Of a stretch of 64,000 bases of DNA, positions 1-12,900 are shown piece by piece (within the stretch, counting starts at the first letter, position 1; every line of letters starts with the position of its first letter). The DNA comes from Enoplolaimus lenunculus. Taxonomy: Eukaryota; Nematoda; Enoplea; Enoplida; Thoracostomopsidae. The notes beneath the pieces are model-generated. The model searched no databases, was not told the origin of the DNA, and was given only the letters and a program-made list of their open reading frames with translations. A program made the position numbers and the translations under genes. Location: NCBI GenBank assembly GCA_030248215.1, contig JASANG010000778.1, positions 137,501-201,500 on the forward strand. The letters run 5' to 3'.

Positions 1-290
1 ATTTCCGTTGTAAAAATACATCTTTGATACTATTCTACTTCAATATTCGTTTTCCATTTCCGTTATTTTGATTGTTATCCGCTTCTGTTTCTTCTGATAT
101 TTTTACTATTTGCACCATGGTTGGCATTCATGAACACTATTTTTAGCGACGACGTTCTGCAAACAATCGGGGCAGTTTGTATGTCAAATATTCCAAACTC
201 ATCTGCTGTAACTGCACGGGCAAATTTGTTCAAGCTTAAATAAATTGGCAAAAGTTACCTAGTCAAAACAAAGTTATTTTTTCTCCAGGG
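1..290. other. upstream flank of the collagen gene, no gene seen
   Basis: AT-rich sequence with no coding potential that I can support. It presumably holds upstream control elements of the collagen gene that starts at 377, but I recognise no specific site apart from the TATA box described separately. Confidence 0.5.
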
Positions 291-299
291 TATATAAAG
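291..299 (+). promoter_or_regulatory. TATA box of the collagen gene
   Basis: The sequence tatataaag lies 78 bases before the collagen start codon at 377. A TATA box at this spacing is common for strongly transcribed, moult-regulated cuticle collagens. The transcription start itself is not visible, and trans-splicing of a leader cannot be judged from DNA alone. Confidence 0.55.
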
Positions 300-376
300 T
301 GTTCTAAACAAATACCAGCTACTATAAAATTAACAGCTTGCAATTTTTATCAATTAATCCTTGCGTCGACGACAGC

Positions 377-3269
377 ATGGAACTAAGCGACGCCCGTGAG
401 AAAGCGTACTGGTTTGTTGGCGCATCGTCAATTACCGTTAGTATGATGGCATTAATTTCAATAGGAGTATCCCTTCCAATGGCTAATAATTATATCGAGT
501 CAGTTCGAACGAGGTTGATGTCTGATTATTATTTTTGTCAGGTAAGCCAAATTAATCCTTTTTAACAAGAAACCATATAGATATAAAGCGATAACTTAAA
601 CGCTTTTCATGTTTCAAACATTTTTTAAAGACTTGTCTGTACTTTAAGCGGATAGACTCTAAAATGAATAATTAATCTAGTAAAACGCTAATACATCGTG
701 TCCAATAAAAAGTGTCCACGGTGTAGAATATCAAAAATAAATTGCGCAACACAATCAGAAATCCTTAATTATTTTTGGTGGTTCTTGGAATGCAATTTTG
801 AGAAATGCAACATTTTAACTTGGCGTTAAAATTAATTTGCAATTTTTGCAATCAATTCCATACACGGCTGTGTAATTTTCGTTGTTGTTGTTGATGATGG
901 AATTGAATTGTTTGAGCATTGTTCAGAAATTAAAAGCATAATTTTCTTATTTTCTATAGAATCAACATTTTATTCTAGGATACTGTGGTCGAAACATCTG
1001 AAGCGGTGACAACACTTAGATTATCGGTTCAAAAATTGCAAAATTCAACATCGGGAACACAACGTACACGATTCGTTCGACAATGGGATGAGTTCGGTTC
1101 AGCTACAACATCAGCAGATACTTGCGCCAATGGTAATAGTGTCGCTATATTTCGTCGTGAGACGTCGTCCGGTGCTAGCCGGCGCTGTATACTGCCTCAA
1201 ACCAAAAAAATGTGTTAAAATATATAATGAAAATGATAGCACTGTACTGTTACTTCTCTTGTGGTTTCGAAGAAAATCGTACAGGAAATAAACTATATTG
1301 TTTTAAGCTATGTAATTATGATAATTTGTATTTATTTAATATTTTATTATTTGATCATAAGGTAAAACTTTGTTTTTGAAAACAACTGAAGTCTTTTATT
1401 TCTTAAATTATGGAGTTACTTGGTTACTGTTTCACACAAAAATATTTCACTACTGCCACGCATAACGACTGGACTGATAAAATAGGCTGAAGCTTAATAG
1501 GCTTAAATGTTGAACCTTGGTTTAAAATTAACAAACATTATTGTATGGAGGCTTTTAGTTTCTGTCATACTAAAACTAATGTGCAGAGTGAACTAAAACG
1601 AATCAGGTATCATTATAATGTTAAACAGTACGAGTTGTCATATTTTAAGTATGCATTGCCAAAAAATATAACTCACTTTGTTGTATTTTTTAGCTTGTTG
1701 CGCTCCAGGACCGCCTGGTTTGCCAGGGGCAGCTGGTCGCAATGGAGTTGACGGCGCACCAGGACAGTCAGGTGCACCAGGCTTACCGGGCCGACCAGCG
1801 CCAGAATGCCGCCCACCCGCGCTACGAACCAATTTTTGCCCGGTTTGCCCTGCTGGTCAACATGGAGCACCAGGTAATGAATTTTTCAGTACTGAAAACT
1901 TTTCCACTGTTGTGCTAATAATTTAACTGTCGTTGATCTCGATTGGTTATCTGCAGAGCTGCACGTTACCCGCGAGTATCAGCGGGTAACGCGGGAACGG
2001 GTAAGATAATTTTGGCGCGCTTATACTCGCTTGTAAAGAATTTCAAAGCGCGGGTACAAAATTGAGATGCTTTACCCGCCTAAAATTTTCATACAAAACT
2101 TGAAACTAGATAATGTGGAAAAACTTGAGTTTTAAACTGTTTTACTGTACGAGTGAAAAATAAGTATTACACTGCTGAAGTGTGCTGTAAATCGAAAAAT
2201 AATTGTGGCTTATTGAAAGGCAGCAACAATATATGGTATTCCATTTGCTCGCATTCTTCGCGTTCCTATAGAAGTTATATTTTTTCTTTGGAATGGAGCA
2301 ATATGTTTACAGCTTTCTGAAAGAGCTATTAAGACAAATTGCGGCGAAACCGTACAGAAATGTGTGATTTATGCGATCTTAAGTGTTAAATACAATCATG
2401 TACAGACAAGAATGGTTTTGAATGCAGAAGAAAAATAAGGGCAAGTAAGGTCGGTAACGGTAAAGGAATTTTGCACGGGTATTGACGGGTAACGGGTAAA
2501 AAAATTTTGCGCGGGCAAAAAATAAAATTTCCGCAGTTAAAAAACAAAATTTCCGTGGGTAAACTGAAATCAGTTTTTGAGTGTTACTGTTGCAAAACCA
2601 AAATTCAAAGTTTCGGAGAAAATTTATAGGTTGCTGGAGCTTACTTCTTGAAATCAGTTTAAATGACGGGTAGATTTCTAGTGAAAATATGGAATAATAT
2701 GAAGAATTTATTTTTACTCCGTCTCCAATGCCGCTTCTGGAGGCTGCGTTAATATCTGCACTCGTTAATAAATTTATATAAGTCTGAACACGTAATATCT
2801 TACGTATTGTTGTCTTTATTATATTTCAGGAGCACCTGGATTACCTGGCGAAAACGGATCACCCGGCAAGCCAGGTTTGCCTGGCAAGAACGGTGAAACT
2901 GGCGAACCCGGTTTACGCGGTCCTACAGGTGAACCAGGAGTGCCAGGACCGATTGGATCAGTTGGCGACAAAGGCCGTTCGCCAGAACCATCACCGCTTA
3001 TTCCTGGCGATCCGGGCCCTCGTGGCAAACCAGGGCCGTCAGGTCCGCCTGGACCACCAGGAAATCCAGGCAGCGATGGTCCACCAGGTGCTCCTGGCTT
3101 ACAAGGCCGCAAAGGTCAGTCAGGAACTCCTGGAACTGATGGTCAAAGGGGTAAAACTGGTATCCCTGGCCCTCCAGGTCCAGTCGGCAAAGATGGCATT
3201 TGTCCAACGTATTGTGCAACAGACGGTGGTGTTTTCTTTGTGGACACTCTTGGCAGAAGAAAGAAATAA
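377..3269 (+). CDS. nematode cuticle collagen, four exons, 312 aa
   Basis: Structural protein of the cuticle, made in the epidermis and secreted. Exons: 377-541, 979-1132, 1694-1873, 2830-3269 (TAA at the end); the phases 0, 1 and 1 all agree and the total is 939 nt. Residues 1-55 hold the collagen N-terminal domain: a charged start, a hydrophobic membrane-anchor-like stretch, then SDYYFCQ. A subtilisin-like cleavage site RFVR lies near residues 86-89. The ANACC cysteine pair opens the triple-helical part, whose Gly-X-Y blocks are split by cysteine-bearing gaps ([14 protein letters not shown] and a [11 protein letters not shown] break); a CPTYC cluster ends it. The length and cysteine layout match the col/dpy-type family. 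The first ATG, at 377, is chosen because it gives the typical short N-terminus. The exact collagen subgroup is not assigned. Confidence 0.93.
1874..2829 (+). other. third intron of the collagen gene
   Basis: Donor gtaatg and acceptor atatttcag bound a 956-base intron, long for a nematode collagen. It contains scattered copies of a short GC-rich word (acgggtaa, gcgggtaa) near 1965-2060 and 2440-2570 in both orientations, which looks like a degenerate inserted repeat. No coding sequence is seen in it. Confidence 0.6.
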
Positions 3270-3613
3270 TTCTCATGGCGTCATGAGAAACCCGTTTTGA
3301 ACAGTGAGAACTGGACCGGTTTGTATATGGACTGCAACAAAATAATAGCCTGTACTGATAAGCCGTGTCGCGTACGCATTGTTTTATATTAATGCACTGG
3401 AAAATTTAACACGAATTTTAAAGTTTAACTTATTTTTTGTACTCAGCACAAAGTTTCAAATACTGAAACAACTCAGTGTAAAATTACAAACGGAACAATT
3501 TTTATTACCGTCCCGATAAGTAGCTTAGGTTGATAAAAATGCTTACTTTGCGATCCTAACTGACTGCCGTTATTGTCAAATGCGCACAAGTGATAGCGGT
3601 GGAGGTGTTAATT

Positions 3614-3830
3614 GCAGTGACCAAAATAAGTGAAGGGTAATGAAGTCCGGGTACCTATTTTAAGTCTGAATTAGTCGGTTTCCCTAATTAGAGTGCGTAA
3701 ATGGACAGAGTCCACGATTATTAAGTAGTCCGTAAACGTCAATTGTTGTAATTAGACTGCGTAAATGCTTTCTGGACCAAATTATAAATTAGTTCAGGAC
3801 AAAATTTGATTCATCACTCAAAGTATAATG
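3614..3830 (+). mobile_element. truncated copy of the TA-flanked GTAGTGACC MITE
   Basis: It starts with gcagtgaccaaaataag and then follows the left half of the full copies at 9154-9579 and 46615-47042 (words such as ctaattagagtgcgtaaat). The right half and right terminal repeat are missing. Confidence 0.6.
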
Positions 3831-4829
3831 TTTACAAATATTCATAGTTGCACAGTCAAGTTCTCTAAGTATATTAGTACCGTAGTGAACTTATCGATTT
3901 ATCACATGAATGTTTTCTATTTCATCTAAGACCTGCTTTTATGCGAGTTACCGATGTTATGCCAGATTTTTGTTCAGTATGTGCCTCGATCTATTAAGCC
4001 TTAATTTTTATGTATGTTTTTATTCATGTCACGAATATGCCATTGTGGTATCGTGCGCCATGCTTTGTAGCCACGTGCGTACCACCAGTGACAGATCCAA
4101 AAAAATCTTCGTGCGGTTATTTTTGCCCAAGCTTAATTTCTTTCTACGAGTTCAAAGTAAACGTAAATTTATATTTTGGCAGGTTGTTTTGGACAGAAAA
4201 ATATTTCTCGACACTTGCCGCAAACGGATCAATTGTTACATGAGTAAGTTCATGGTCCAATGCAGGCCGTTTGGTTTCAGTTTAGGTGTTTTTTGTTATC
4301 GTTCCAATTTGCGTTCGCCCAGAAACGGTCAAAAAAGCGTATATATGTTTATAACTATGTAACAATATAGTTTCGTTGCCTAATTTCAATACATTCCATT
4401 TTTTAACTGTTCTGTTGTGCCATGATTGATTGACGTTTTATGTATATAATAAAATCTGACCTTCTCACAAGCGAAACAACTTGATAAACGCAAGCGAATA
4501 GCTACGTTTTGGCTGAAATTAAAATTTACCAAAAAACGATGCAGCCTAAAAAAGCTACAGTAGCTTGAGCAAAATGCTTGTTTGGCTTTAGTAGCCAACA
4601 TACTGAAGCCAAAAAGTTTGTTTCATACTTTTGCAATAAAAGCTGAATTTCCTTTGCAGACATTTGAGTCATTCTCGTCTACCGTAACCAGACAGGATCA
4701 AGATATGGTATTTTAAATGTTTCATAGCCAATTTTGCTGGGTACTCGTGTATCTTGAATATTATATTTTAGATGTTTTTTAAGCATTCTGCAATTCTGAT
4801 AGTTTTTAATTAAGTGTTTCAATGTTGAA

Positions 4830-5018
4830 CCCATATAAACATCAGGCGTGGAGAATTTTTCTGTGGGTCTACAATAGAGTAAGCTTAAGTTTTAGACTAA
4901 TTTTTTGGCTTGGCTTAAGCTTAGGCTTAGGAATACGCTCATTCTTATGCTTAGATTTAGGCTTAGGCTTAGGAATATGCTTATAATACTGTTCCGCCCC
5001 TGTTCTCTACATTGGTCC
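4830..5018 (+). mobile_element. hAT-type MITE with internal TTAGGC array
   Basis: The left end resembles cccatataaacatcaggcg; the right end reads gttccgcccctgttctctac followed by attggtcc, its inverted match. The interior is a run of ttaggc/cttagg words between conserved blocks (aatagagtaagctta; aatatgcttataatactg). The flanks aatgttga and aatggtgc fit a decayed 8-bp target duplication. Confidence 0.75.
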
Positions 5019-5755
5019 AATGGTGCAACGCCTATCATCAGCGGGAAACGGAAGCAATTGCTGTATGTTCCGACAAATGAGACAATGGTGTACAATGCGA
5101 ATAAAAAATTGCAGGCCGATACCATGTTTGGTTAATGACCGCAATGAGCACTATTAATGTCGAATCCAAAAGGGCCACCCAGGCCTAGAGCCCCCTACAA
5201 CAGATTTTATAACAGAAATTTTGGGTTAAAATGTAATATTGAAATTGTATTCAGTCTCGCATATATCCAGAGGCGGATTCAAAAATTTGCGACCGGGGGA
5301 GTGCGGGAAAATGAAACGCAAAAGTTGTAAGGTAGGGAAACCTTATCTGTTTGTCATCAAAAATTTTCTGACAGGGAAAAATTGTAATGCAGGGGAACCT
5401 TGCCATTTTATCACAAAAATTTTGAGGGAAAAATTGTATTACAAAAAAATTTTCTAAGGCAAAAATTGTTAGATGCCCTGTACCATTTCATCGCATAAAA
5501 TTAAAAACAATTTTCTGATGAAAAAAATTGTTAGGTGCACCATACCATTTCTACGCAATATAATTTTCGACGGGAGCCGTGAGCCACCCCACCGCCCCTC
5601 TGGTTCCGTTAGTGAATATATCATGCAGTCTTTCTCATCATAAAGTTCTGGATCTGCCACCAAACATTGCTTAATACTGGAAGAATTCGAAAACGTATTC
5701 TGCTAAAATCGTAGTAGTTTTAAAAACGGTCATCAACTGAAATATTGCAATTTTT

Positions 5756-5916
5756 GGCCCATGTTACTTTAAGGGGCATTCAGGTTTCTGATGGGTCTGT
5801 AAAAGAGTAGGTTTAGATTCTAGATTACATTTTTTGCTTAGGCTTAGGCTTAGGCTTAGCCGTAGGCTTAGGAATACGCTTAATCTACTGTTACGCCCTT
5901 TAAAGTAACATTGGCC
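5756..5916 (+). mobile_element. hAT-type MITE with internal TTAGGC array, second subfamily
   Basis: Terminal inverted repeats are ggcccatgttactttaaggg and ccctttaaagtaacattggc plus the final c. The interior has four consecutive cttagg units and two more after a short gap. The flanks caattttt and caatttgc agree at 6 of 8 positions. It shares the array type with the first subfamily but has different end sequences. Confidence 0.8.
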
Positions 5917-6106
5917 CAATTTGCTATGAGCAATTGAATATCTATTTTTTCTGGGTGCGTTGAATGCTTCACAGAATGATACATTTATATAGTATTTAAA
6001 ACCTAAAAACATAGTTTAGAACACGTCACGCTCTAAGTATATTACGCTTTTACATTCCGTAATAAAAAATCGTGTATTGGAAAAGTTTTGAAATATTCAG
6101 TGGCCA

Positions 6107-6264
6107 GGGCCGTAGCCAGCTCACCTTGCTAGTATGGGCTAAAAAATTTTCAGGAGCGGCATTCAAGGGTTTTTAATGACTTGCAAGCAAAGTTGAAAAT
6201 TTTCTAGGGGGCCACCATTTTTCCAGGGGGGCTCAGCCCCTGGTCCCTCATGGTTAGAGGCCCG
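6107..6264 (+). repeat. GTAGCCAG-family interspersed repeat
   Basis: Begins gggccgtagccagc and contains aaaattttcaggagcgg and a gcccctggtccct block. The same arrangement recurs at 24940-25099, 27375-27494, 54287-54442 and 61242-61404, sometimes inverted. It is probably a decayed non-autonomous DNA element; ends and duplication are not clear in this copy. Confidence 0.6.
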
Positions 6265-6421
6265 TCAGTCACCTTGCATCAACACATACAGCATTAGAAT
6301 TGCAGCCGTTTAACGGCTGCGGAAACTATGTTTACATTTATTCCTGATTTTTGTGCTTGTTTTAAATTTGATAAAACGGTAGCTTTTCGAATTTTTATGA
6401 TTCTGTAGCGCTGCCGCTCCA

Positions 6422-6561
6422 CAGGGCCGAAGCAACTACCCCCATATCCCCATTTGGGGACCCCAGGCCAAACAGGGACCTCATATTAACAAGATTTTAA
6501 ACATATCGCAAGGGCCCAACCCGGAATTTTGGGGCCCCGACCCGAGTCTGCTCCGGCAATG
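6422..6561 (+). mobile_element. CAGGGCCG hAT-type MITE
   Basis: Ends are cagggccgaagca and tgctccggcaatg. The flanking 8-mers ccgctcca and tcgctcag agree at 6 of 8 positions, as expected for an old hAT duplication. It is related to 35104-35298, 53653-53821 and 55881-56076. Confidence 0.75.
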
Positions 6562-6963
6562 TCGCTCAGTCAAACTCAAACCGCTAAGTAGTTTTTCTAA
6601 ATATATTATGCATATCAATGTATAAAACGAAAATTAAATTGATTAGCGAGCTTTAGGTTTAGTTTTAAAGATTACTGGCCCTCAACATTTCTGGCCAAAA
6701 CAACTAGAAAAATGTTTTGACAACCTGTCATACTTTAGACTGTGAGTCGTATTCGTAGGGCGTGTTCCGTTACCCCCAACGTACGTTTGTTCAAAAATGT
6801 TCAAATTTTTTAAATCAAATTTGCTTATTTGAGCTTTTAATTGCATTTCTCTAATGAGGCGTTCTCTCCATCCCTCTGGCAAACTGTCTCGTTGCACCTA
6901 TTAAACTGCATTGTTTCATACCATATTGTGTTCATAGCTGCAAACACTAGTACAAAAATATTA

Positions 6964-9900
6964 ATGATTAGTATTGTTTGGTTTTCATTGTTCATATTTG
7001 CGACCACAACATACACCCAGGACGACTTTTTTCCTTTAAACCCCAACAACCGTTTTGTTGGTAGCAATGAAAGATCAATTGTAGACCCGTTCGCACCGAT
7101 TGAAACGCAAAAGCGTATCGGTAAGACTATATGGTTCATGGAAATTTTTTCAGTTTCTGTTTATACGATAAACCAAAAGAATTGATCCAGCAACATACTA
7201 GAGATTGCTGTTCTATCTTTTTATTATGGATAAAACTCTGCCGCAGACTCAGCCCATGTATAGAACTAATGGAGTCAATTTAAGCTTTCGACTAATGTTT
7301 TCCTTAGGCTTAGGCTTAGGGTTAGGAATTGCTCATCCTTACGTTTAGGCTTATGCTTATGTTTAGGCTTAGGAATATGCTTATACCACTGTTCTGGTCC
7401 TATTATATACGTGGGCCGGAGACTCAATCTGAACAGTACTAAATTGCGAGGTATATTACATGTGCCTTAAGCTAATTCTCATGCCTAAAATGAGGCAAGT
7501 GGTTTGACGTTAACAATGTTTATTTTGCTAGCGTCAAGCACTGCTGTATTGTATCATGTAATTGCCGCGCGTTAGTTCTTAAAAATAAACCAAAATCACA
7601 CTAATTTTGAACTAAAAAATATTCTTTATGAAGTCATCTGTGTTGTTGTCCTGTCTGTATTTCTTGTCTCGAATCATGTGACTTCTGTTTTCTACGAGAA
7701 ATTGAGATCGAAATCGATCTTCAGTTTAGTACGAAATTGTGTCAAAACGGTAACTGCTTGATAGAGCGTGATGATATCTGTTTGGTCTTTGTTAATTTTC
7801 GCTAAACAATCAAAAGGTATAGCAAATAACACAGACGTTGAAATATCTCATTCAGATCCCCGCTATCATTCCCACGAGTGAATACATGGTCGTAGAAAAA
7901 CTCGTCTGTTCTAAATATATTAACTTACATCAACTTTTATTTACTGAAATCATTTAATCAACAATATTATATTTCAGGCAATTTGTACGACTATACAGGT
8001 TCAGTATCACTATCGAAACGTGATCGCTCAATCAATAAACAGATTGATTTATTATTTACATTTGCTTATTACGGTGCAAAGTGAGTGCTTATCATGCGTT
8101 TATTTTGCTCGGATCCATAGCCAGAGGAGGGTCAACTTGCTTGTAGTCATCGAAAACCACTGTATACAAGATGCAACCGGAATTCCGGTTTTGGCTCCGA
8201 CAGTTTTTGACCTTCCGGTTGTGGTAAATTTTTAATATCTATCATGAAAAACTTTTGCCCAGCCTATGCAAGGTGAGCTGGCTATTGACCTGATTTCGCT
8301 TCCAGCTTCGATGTTTTGATATACGAAGTTTCAAGTGTGTAGTTAACAGCGAACTACAGCAGATATGCCAATGCAATGCCAGCTTTCTAGGCGAAAACAA
8401 ATTTCTTGAATGGCAGTTGAAAAAGGCATGAAACTTATTCACATATCAGTAGTATTTTCGAAACGTACGGTAAGACTACTGAAATAGTGATAAAATTTTG
8501 TAATGTTTTAGATGCACCCAGTAATGTTAGGCTAACATTCTAGAAACCATAATGAACAAGCAAAAATTTCTAACAAAAACATTTGGCGTCAACATTTGCC
8601 ATTATATAAATTCGTTGCTTTGTGTACAGATTCTTCAAGTCGCTTCGTCAAGTTTGTGTGATGCTCTATTTAAGAAAGTACGGGTTATGTGGCACACCTC
8701 GTAGTCTTGTGTACCGGTTAAAACAAATCATTGAACAAAATTGAAAATCTAGGTTTTAGGTATTCGTGCGCTCAGTTGATCTTTGTGTCACTTTAAACTT
8801 GGTTCTTTGCCCATTTCTGTAGCGAACACATTGATACTAAAAAGTACTAATCAAATTTGACGAATATATCGAAATAAAAACTAAGCTTATTAAGATTTAC
8901 CGTAACCCGATATTATGCACTCTACTGCAAGTACAAGCGAAAAGGGCGGGGATAGGCGACCACTAGAACCAATCCGCCGAAAACCAAAAAATTATCTCCC
9001 TAACCAAAGAAATATCAAATTTTTATAAACAATTGAATTAAACAAACAAAAATTGTCATCCACTACTGAAGCACAAATTCCCGTACGCCAATCACCGTAG
9101 CCAGCCTTCCATTTATTACCGCTACAAATGCTACGTGCAACCACATCAGGCTACTGTAGTGACCCAAATAAGTGGAGGGACTGAAATTTATTTGGCATCT
9201 CCAGGTGGTACCCCATGTTATTCGGCTACGGACATTTATTTATTTTAAATCCGCGTTCCGCCTCCCTTTGTTACATATATATATCCGGTATTGCAAGTTT
9301 CCGCTGAATTGCACGTTTTTTGTTTTGCATTAAAAGCTTGAGGGATAATGCAAGATTATACTTTGAAATGTTACTTTCAAAGTTTAGTATGCTTTAAAGT
9401 TTCGAACTCAACTTTATTTGGTCCTGGAGTTGTTGTGCACTACAATTAGGGGTAATTGACATTTATAGACTCGAATTAGTATCCGCTTACGGACTCTTAT
9501 TAGGGATATTGACTCCTATTGATTGGGACATAAAATGGGAACTCTCTCTTATTACCTTCTCTTATTCGGGTCACTACAGTATCCTACATATATACGTGCA
9601 TTTCGATATAGTTGTACGAACACACTGCATAGTGCGTATGCAAATTAAAACATTGATAAACAACCATCTAACCACGACCTCGCTGAGTCGAGGTCGCGAA
9701 AAATTTTAAAATGTACCACTTTTTGGTAGTCTTAGCTTGTTGATGTTTCAGTTATAACTATACAGTAATATCTCAAAATGGTTATATTGCATTTGGCACA
9801 GTCGAACTTGAAGCCAGAAATATTTTATTTGGACAAGATGTTCGCAGCTGGCCAAAACAGCCTGATCCTGCGTTAATTGCGGTGTACGCAATGAGTCAAG

Positions 9901-12900
9901 AAGTTGCGAAAGAGCGAGGTAAAAACCCTAATTTCAATTTGGGGTGTTTGATTATTGCAAGTAAACCGATTTGTGGTATAATTATTGAATAAGTACACAC
10001 AAAAAAAGTATTTCTGAATTTATTCAGAAAAGTGTTTTCTGTGGCAAATCTGAAAAGTTTTGCTGATATTTAAGACAATTTTTCTAAAAATAACTGGAAC
10101 ACGTTTATTTTCAGACTTTATTTCAAAACGTTTTTTGAAAACATTTCTATTATAACAGAAATACTTTTCAAGTGCACCTTGCTAATCATATTTCTCAAAT
10201 GTAAGAAATTTTTTCTTAAATATCAGAAATATTATTTTGAGTGTATTCGTGCTTACTATTGTAACTGCTGATTGGATACTTTCAAAAGAACGTCTCTGAG
10301 CATGCAGAATAGCTGTTATTGTTACCAAGTTTAAGAATACTAGTTATAAGCAGCAAGATAAAGGCATTTGCTTTTTATGAAATTGCAATTTACAAGTTGA
10401 CTTGTTTTAAATTACGTCATTAACGCTTATTTCAATTTTTGTAATTCTGAAAAGGTTCATAGACTTACATAAAGAGTAAAGTCGATAAGGTACTTAGTCT
10501 CGACGAATATATGCCTTTTCGTGGTCTCTGAATGTGAAAGGACTCATTTTTAAAAAGTCGTTGACGGATTCAGATGTTTTTGACGGCAGCGCGCGATATA
10601 TAATTATAAAGACTCGAGATCAAGGCGAACATATTGCCAAACGCAACTTCAGTGCTAAATTTGAACGCAATTTTGCTTTTATCCTCTTGGTACTGCGGTA
10701 CAGGGCTAGGTAGCCTCCGCTTTGGAACCGCTAGTGATAAAAGTTGCGTGATTATACCCAGAAAAATTATGACCCTGTCTCGTATGGTTGGCTTGCTATG
10801 AGCTGAAATTTTCTTTTGGCAGACAGCGAAGTGGGTTCTGTTCGCTACAAAGTTGTTGTAAGCGAAAGCCACCGACAGTCGGCAGATTACCGTAAACTGC
10901 AACGTGCACGTCGTCGCAATCCAAATCGAGACATTCAACGTGAAGATTACGTTCAAGTCGATCAACGATTACTCGACATCATTGGAGACGATTTAGTCGA
11001 TGCAATGGCTGGAACTCGCGATTTTCAACCTTCGGTAAAAGAACGGTTTGATGTTTTGCGGTGTGTGACGTAAATTTTAGAATTCGATCAAAACGGACGT
11101 TGAAACGTCCGACGCAGTAGGTTTAGAAGACCATACCGTTGCAAAACAATGAGTTAGGGTGTAGCATGAGATTGAGATATAAAGCGGTTCAAGTCGCATG
11201 CCTTGATCAAAACATACGCCGAATTGTGAATAAGACGTGGGCTAAGGAAATACTGACTAGGATCGCGTATACAATGCATGGAATTACGGCACTGACGGAA
11301 CCTCCGTCAAGTAAATTTCAGAGCCACTCTCGCAAGCTTATTTTACGACTCGTTATTTGTCATCGACAGATGAATGAGTTGCAAACATAAGCATGTGTGG
11401 CAGTAATTTGGCTCGGGTCGAACCCGGCGCCACGTCACAAACGTGTCCGGTCACCACCGATGTTGTACAAATCTGAAAACCTTGCGAGCAAAGCGAGCCT
11501 GAAGAAACACCTTGGTATTGAATACCCGGTTTAGAAAACAACAAATAGTTTGATTAATTGATGGGTGTTATAGCTCCCTGGCTACGCGTTCAGCGTGGAA
11601 TTAAGACGTCCACATTGATGTTGAAATTCATAATTGAAAATCTTTTGATATATCGATCAAAAAGTGAAATATTATATTTTTATTTCGTTAGTATTCTTTT
11701 TCAGGCTGCTCTGATTGTCACTTGGTTAAATATGACATTTAGTGGCGCTTCAAAATACGAACGACACGCAAAACGCAGCAGTTATCAGCTGATACTTTTA
11801 TCAGGTGGCATTAATTCAAAGTCGTATGTTGTGATCAATTATGACCAACTTGGCTACACAAGTTCTGATATTCGTGGCGAAAATCGAATGGGTAATTGGT
11901 TGTTTGTTCACGATGGTGCAGTGGGCCGAACAACGGCGGTGGGAGTGTTACATGCTATTTTTGATTTCAGAAAGTTTCGCAAGACATAATATGCCAAAAT
12001 TGTATGACACAACAAAAAGATGCTAATCTCACAAATTCTTAAATTTGAATTAAAATTCTGGGTCGCTCAGCTTGCGAGGGTTCCTTCCGCCATTACACTC
12101 GGTGCCCCAGCGTATGATGAGGCCTCTCTGGTTTTTATTTTTTAATCAAAATGACACGCAGTAGGGTTATGAGGGTGGGTCTGGGAAACTCTAGGCACGG
12201 CTTTATGCTTTTGTTGCTTTCTGGTTTGGTTGAAAATAAGGTTATAAATCATAGCTTGCATGACTCGGGCGGAGTCGAATTTGACTCAGTTTGCGTAGTC
12301 ACGTAGAGCCTATTTCGGACAGAGTCAATTTGACTCACCATTTTTCGCAGTGTGATGACAATGCGGTAACAATTATATTGCCTGATTATAGGAAAAGTTA
12401 AAACCGGATTCAACGGAGGTAACCAAACCGGCACCGCGTGGATTGATCGCGCTTTATCGCCAAGTCAAGATCCAAAATTGTTGTCGTTATTTTCTGGGGC
12501 GCCGCATCAAGCACACGGTCGCTATTTGTTTCGTGTTGATGAAATTGTAATACGCGGTGGATGTACTAATTTTACATCTGTAAGCGTTTTAACCAGAATG
12601 TCATCGTCACGCGTATCAATTTTCAGACGATGATGGACTAAAATTATAAGCATTCTGAACAGTAGAAATTGTTAAAAACTGTTCATAAGAAAAAATACTT
12701 GATTGACTTGAAAAATGTGTGAAGCTAAATTATGACAGTGCAGTAGGTATTACTAAAAGTATAAACTATAAATTGGTTCAAGATTTAGCTAATCCAGTAA
12801 GTACCTATTAAAACTAACTTTCTAGGCAAAGTAATCTAACTTGTAGGTTTACCTTTGAAGTATTACATATTTTTGGTTTAAGCTAAACTTAATGAACTTT

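Larger units (their letters stand above)
3270..6963. other. intergenic region between the collagen and Mesh-like genes
   Basis: No host exon is supported here. The interval carries a truncated TA-type MITE (3614-3830), two telomere-repeat hAT MITEs (4830-5018 and 5756-5916), a GTAGCCAG-family repeat (6107-6264) and a CAGGGCCG hAT MITE (6422-6561). An open frame at 3910-4362 has neither codon character nor a recognisable domain. The last few hundred bases should include the promoter of the Mesh-like gene, but no TATA box or other site is clear. Confidence 0.6.

Noticed and set aside
3910-4362. 150-codon open frame on the plus strand after the collagen gene
   Set aside because: Composition is low in Gly/Ala/Glu and rich in Phe/Cys/Ser, as expected from chance AT-rich DNA; there is no domain and no splice context.
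5830-5880. TTAGGC runs considered as a true telomere or a chromosome-fusion scar
   Set aside because: The runs are short, degenerate and always enclosed by the same MITE ends, so they belong to transposed elements.
11558-11704. Upstream part of the open frame that contains exon 5 of the Mesh-like gene
   Set aside because: A tttttcag acceptor ends at 11704 and family similarity begins right after it, so the earlier part is intron.
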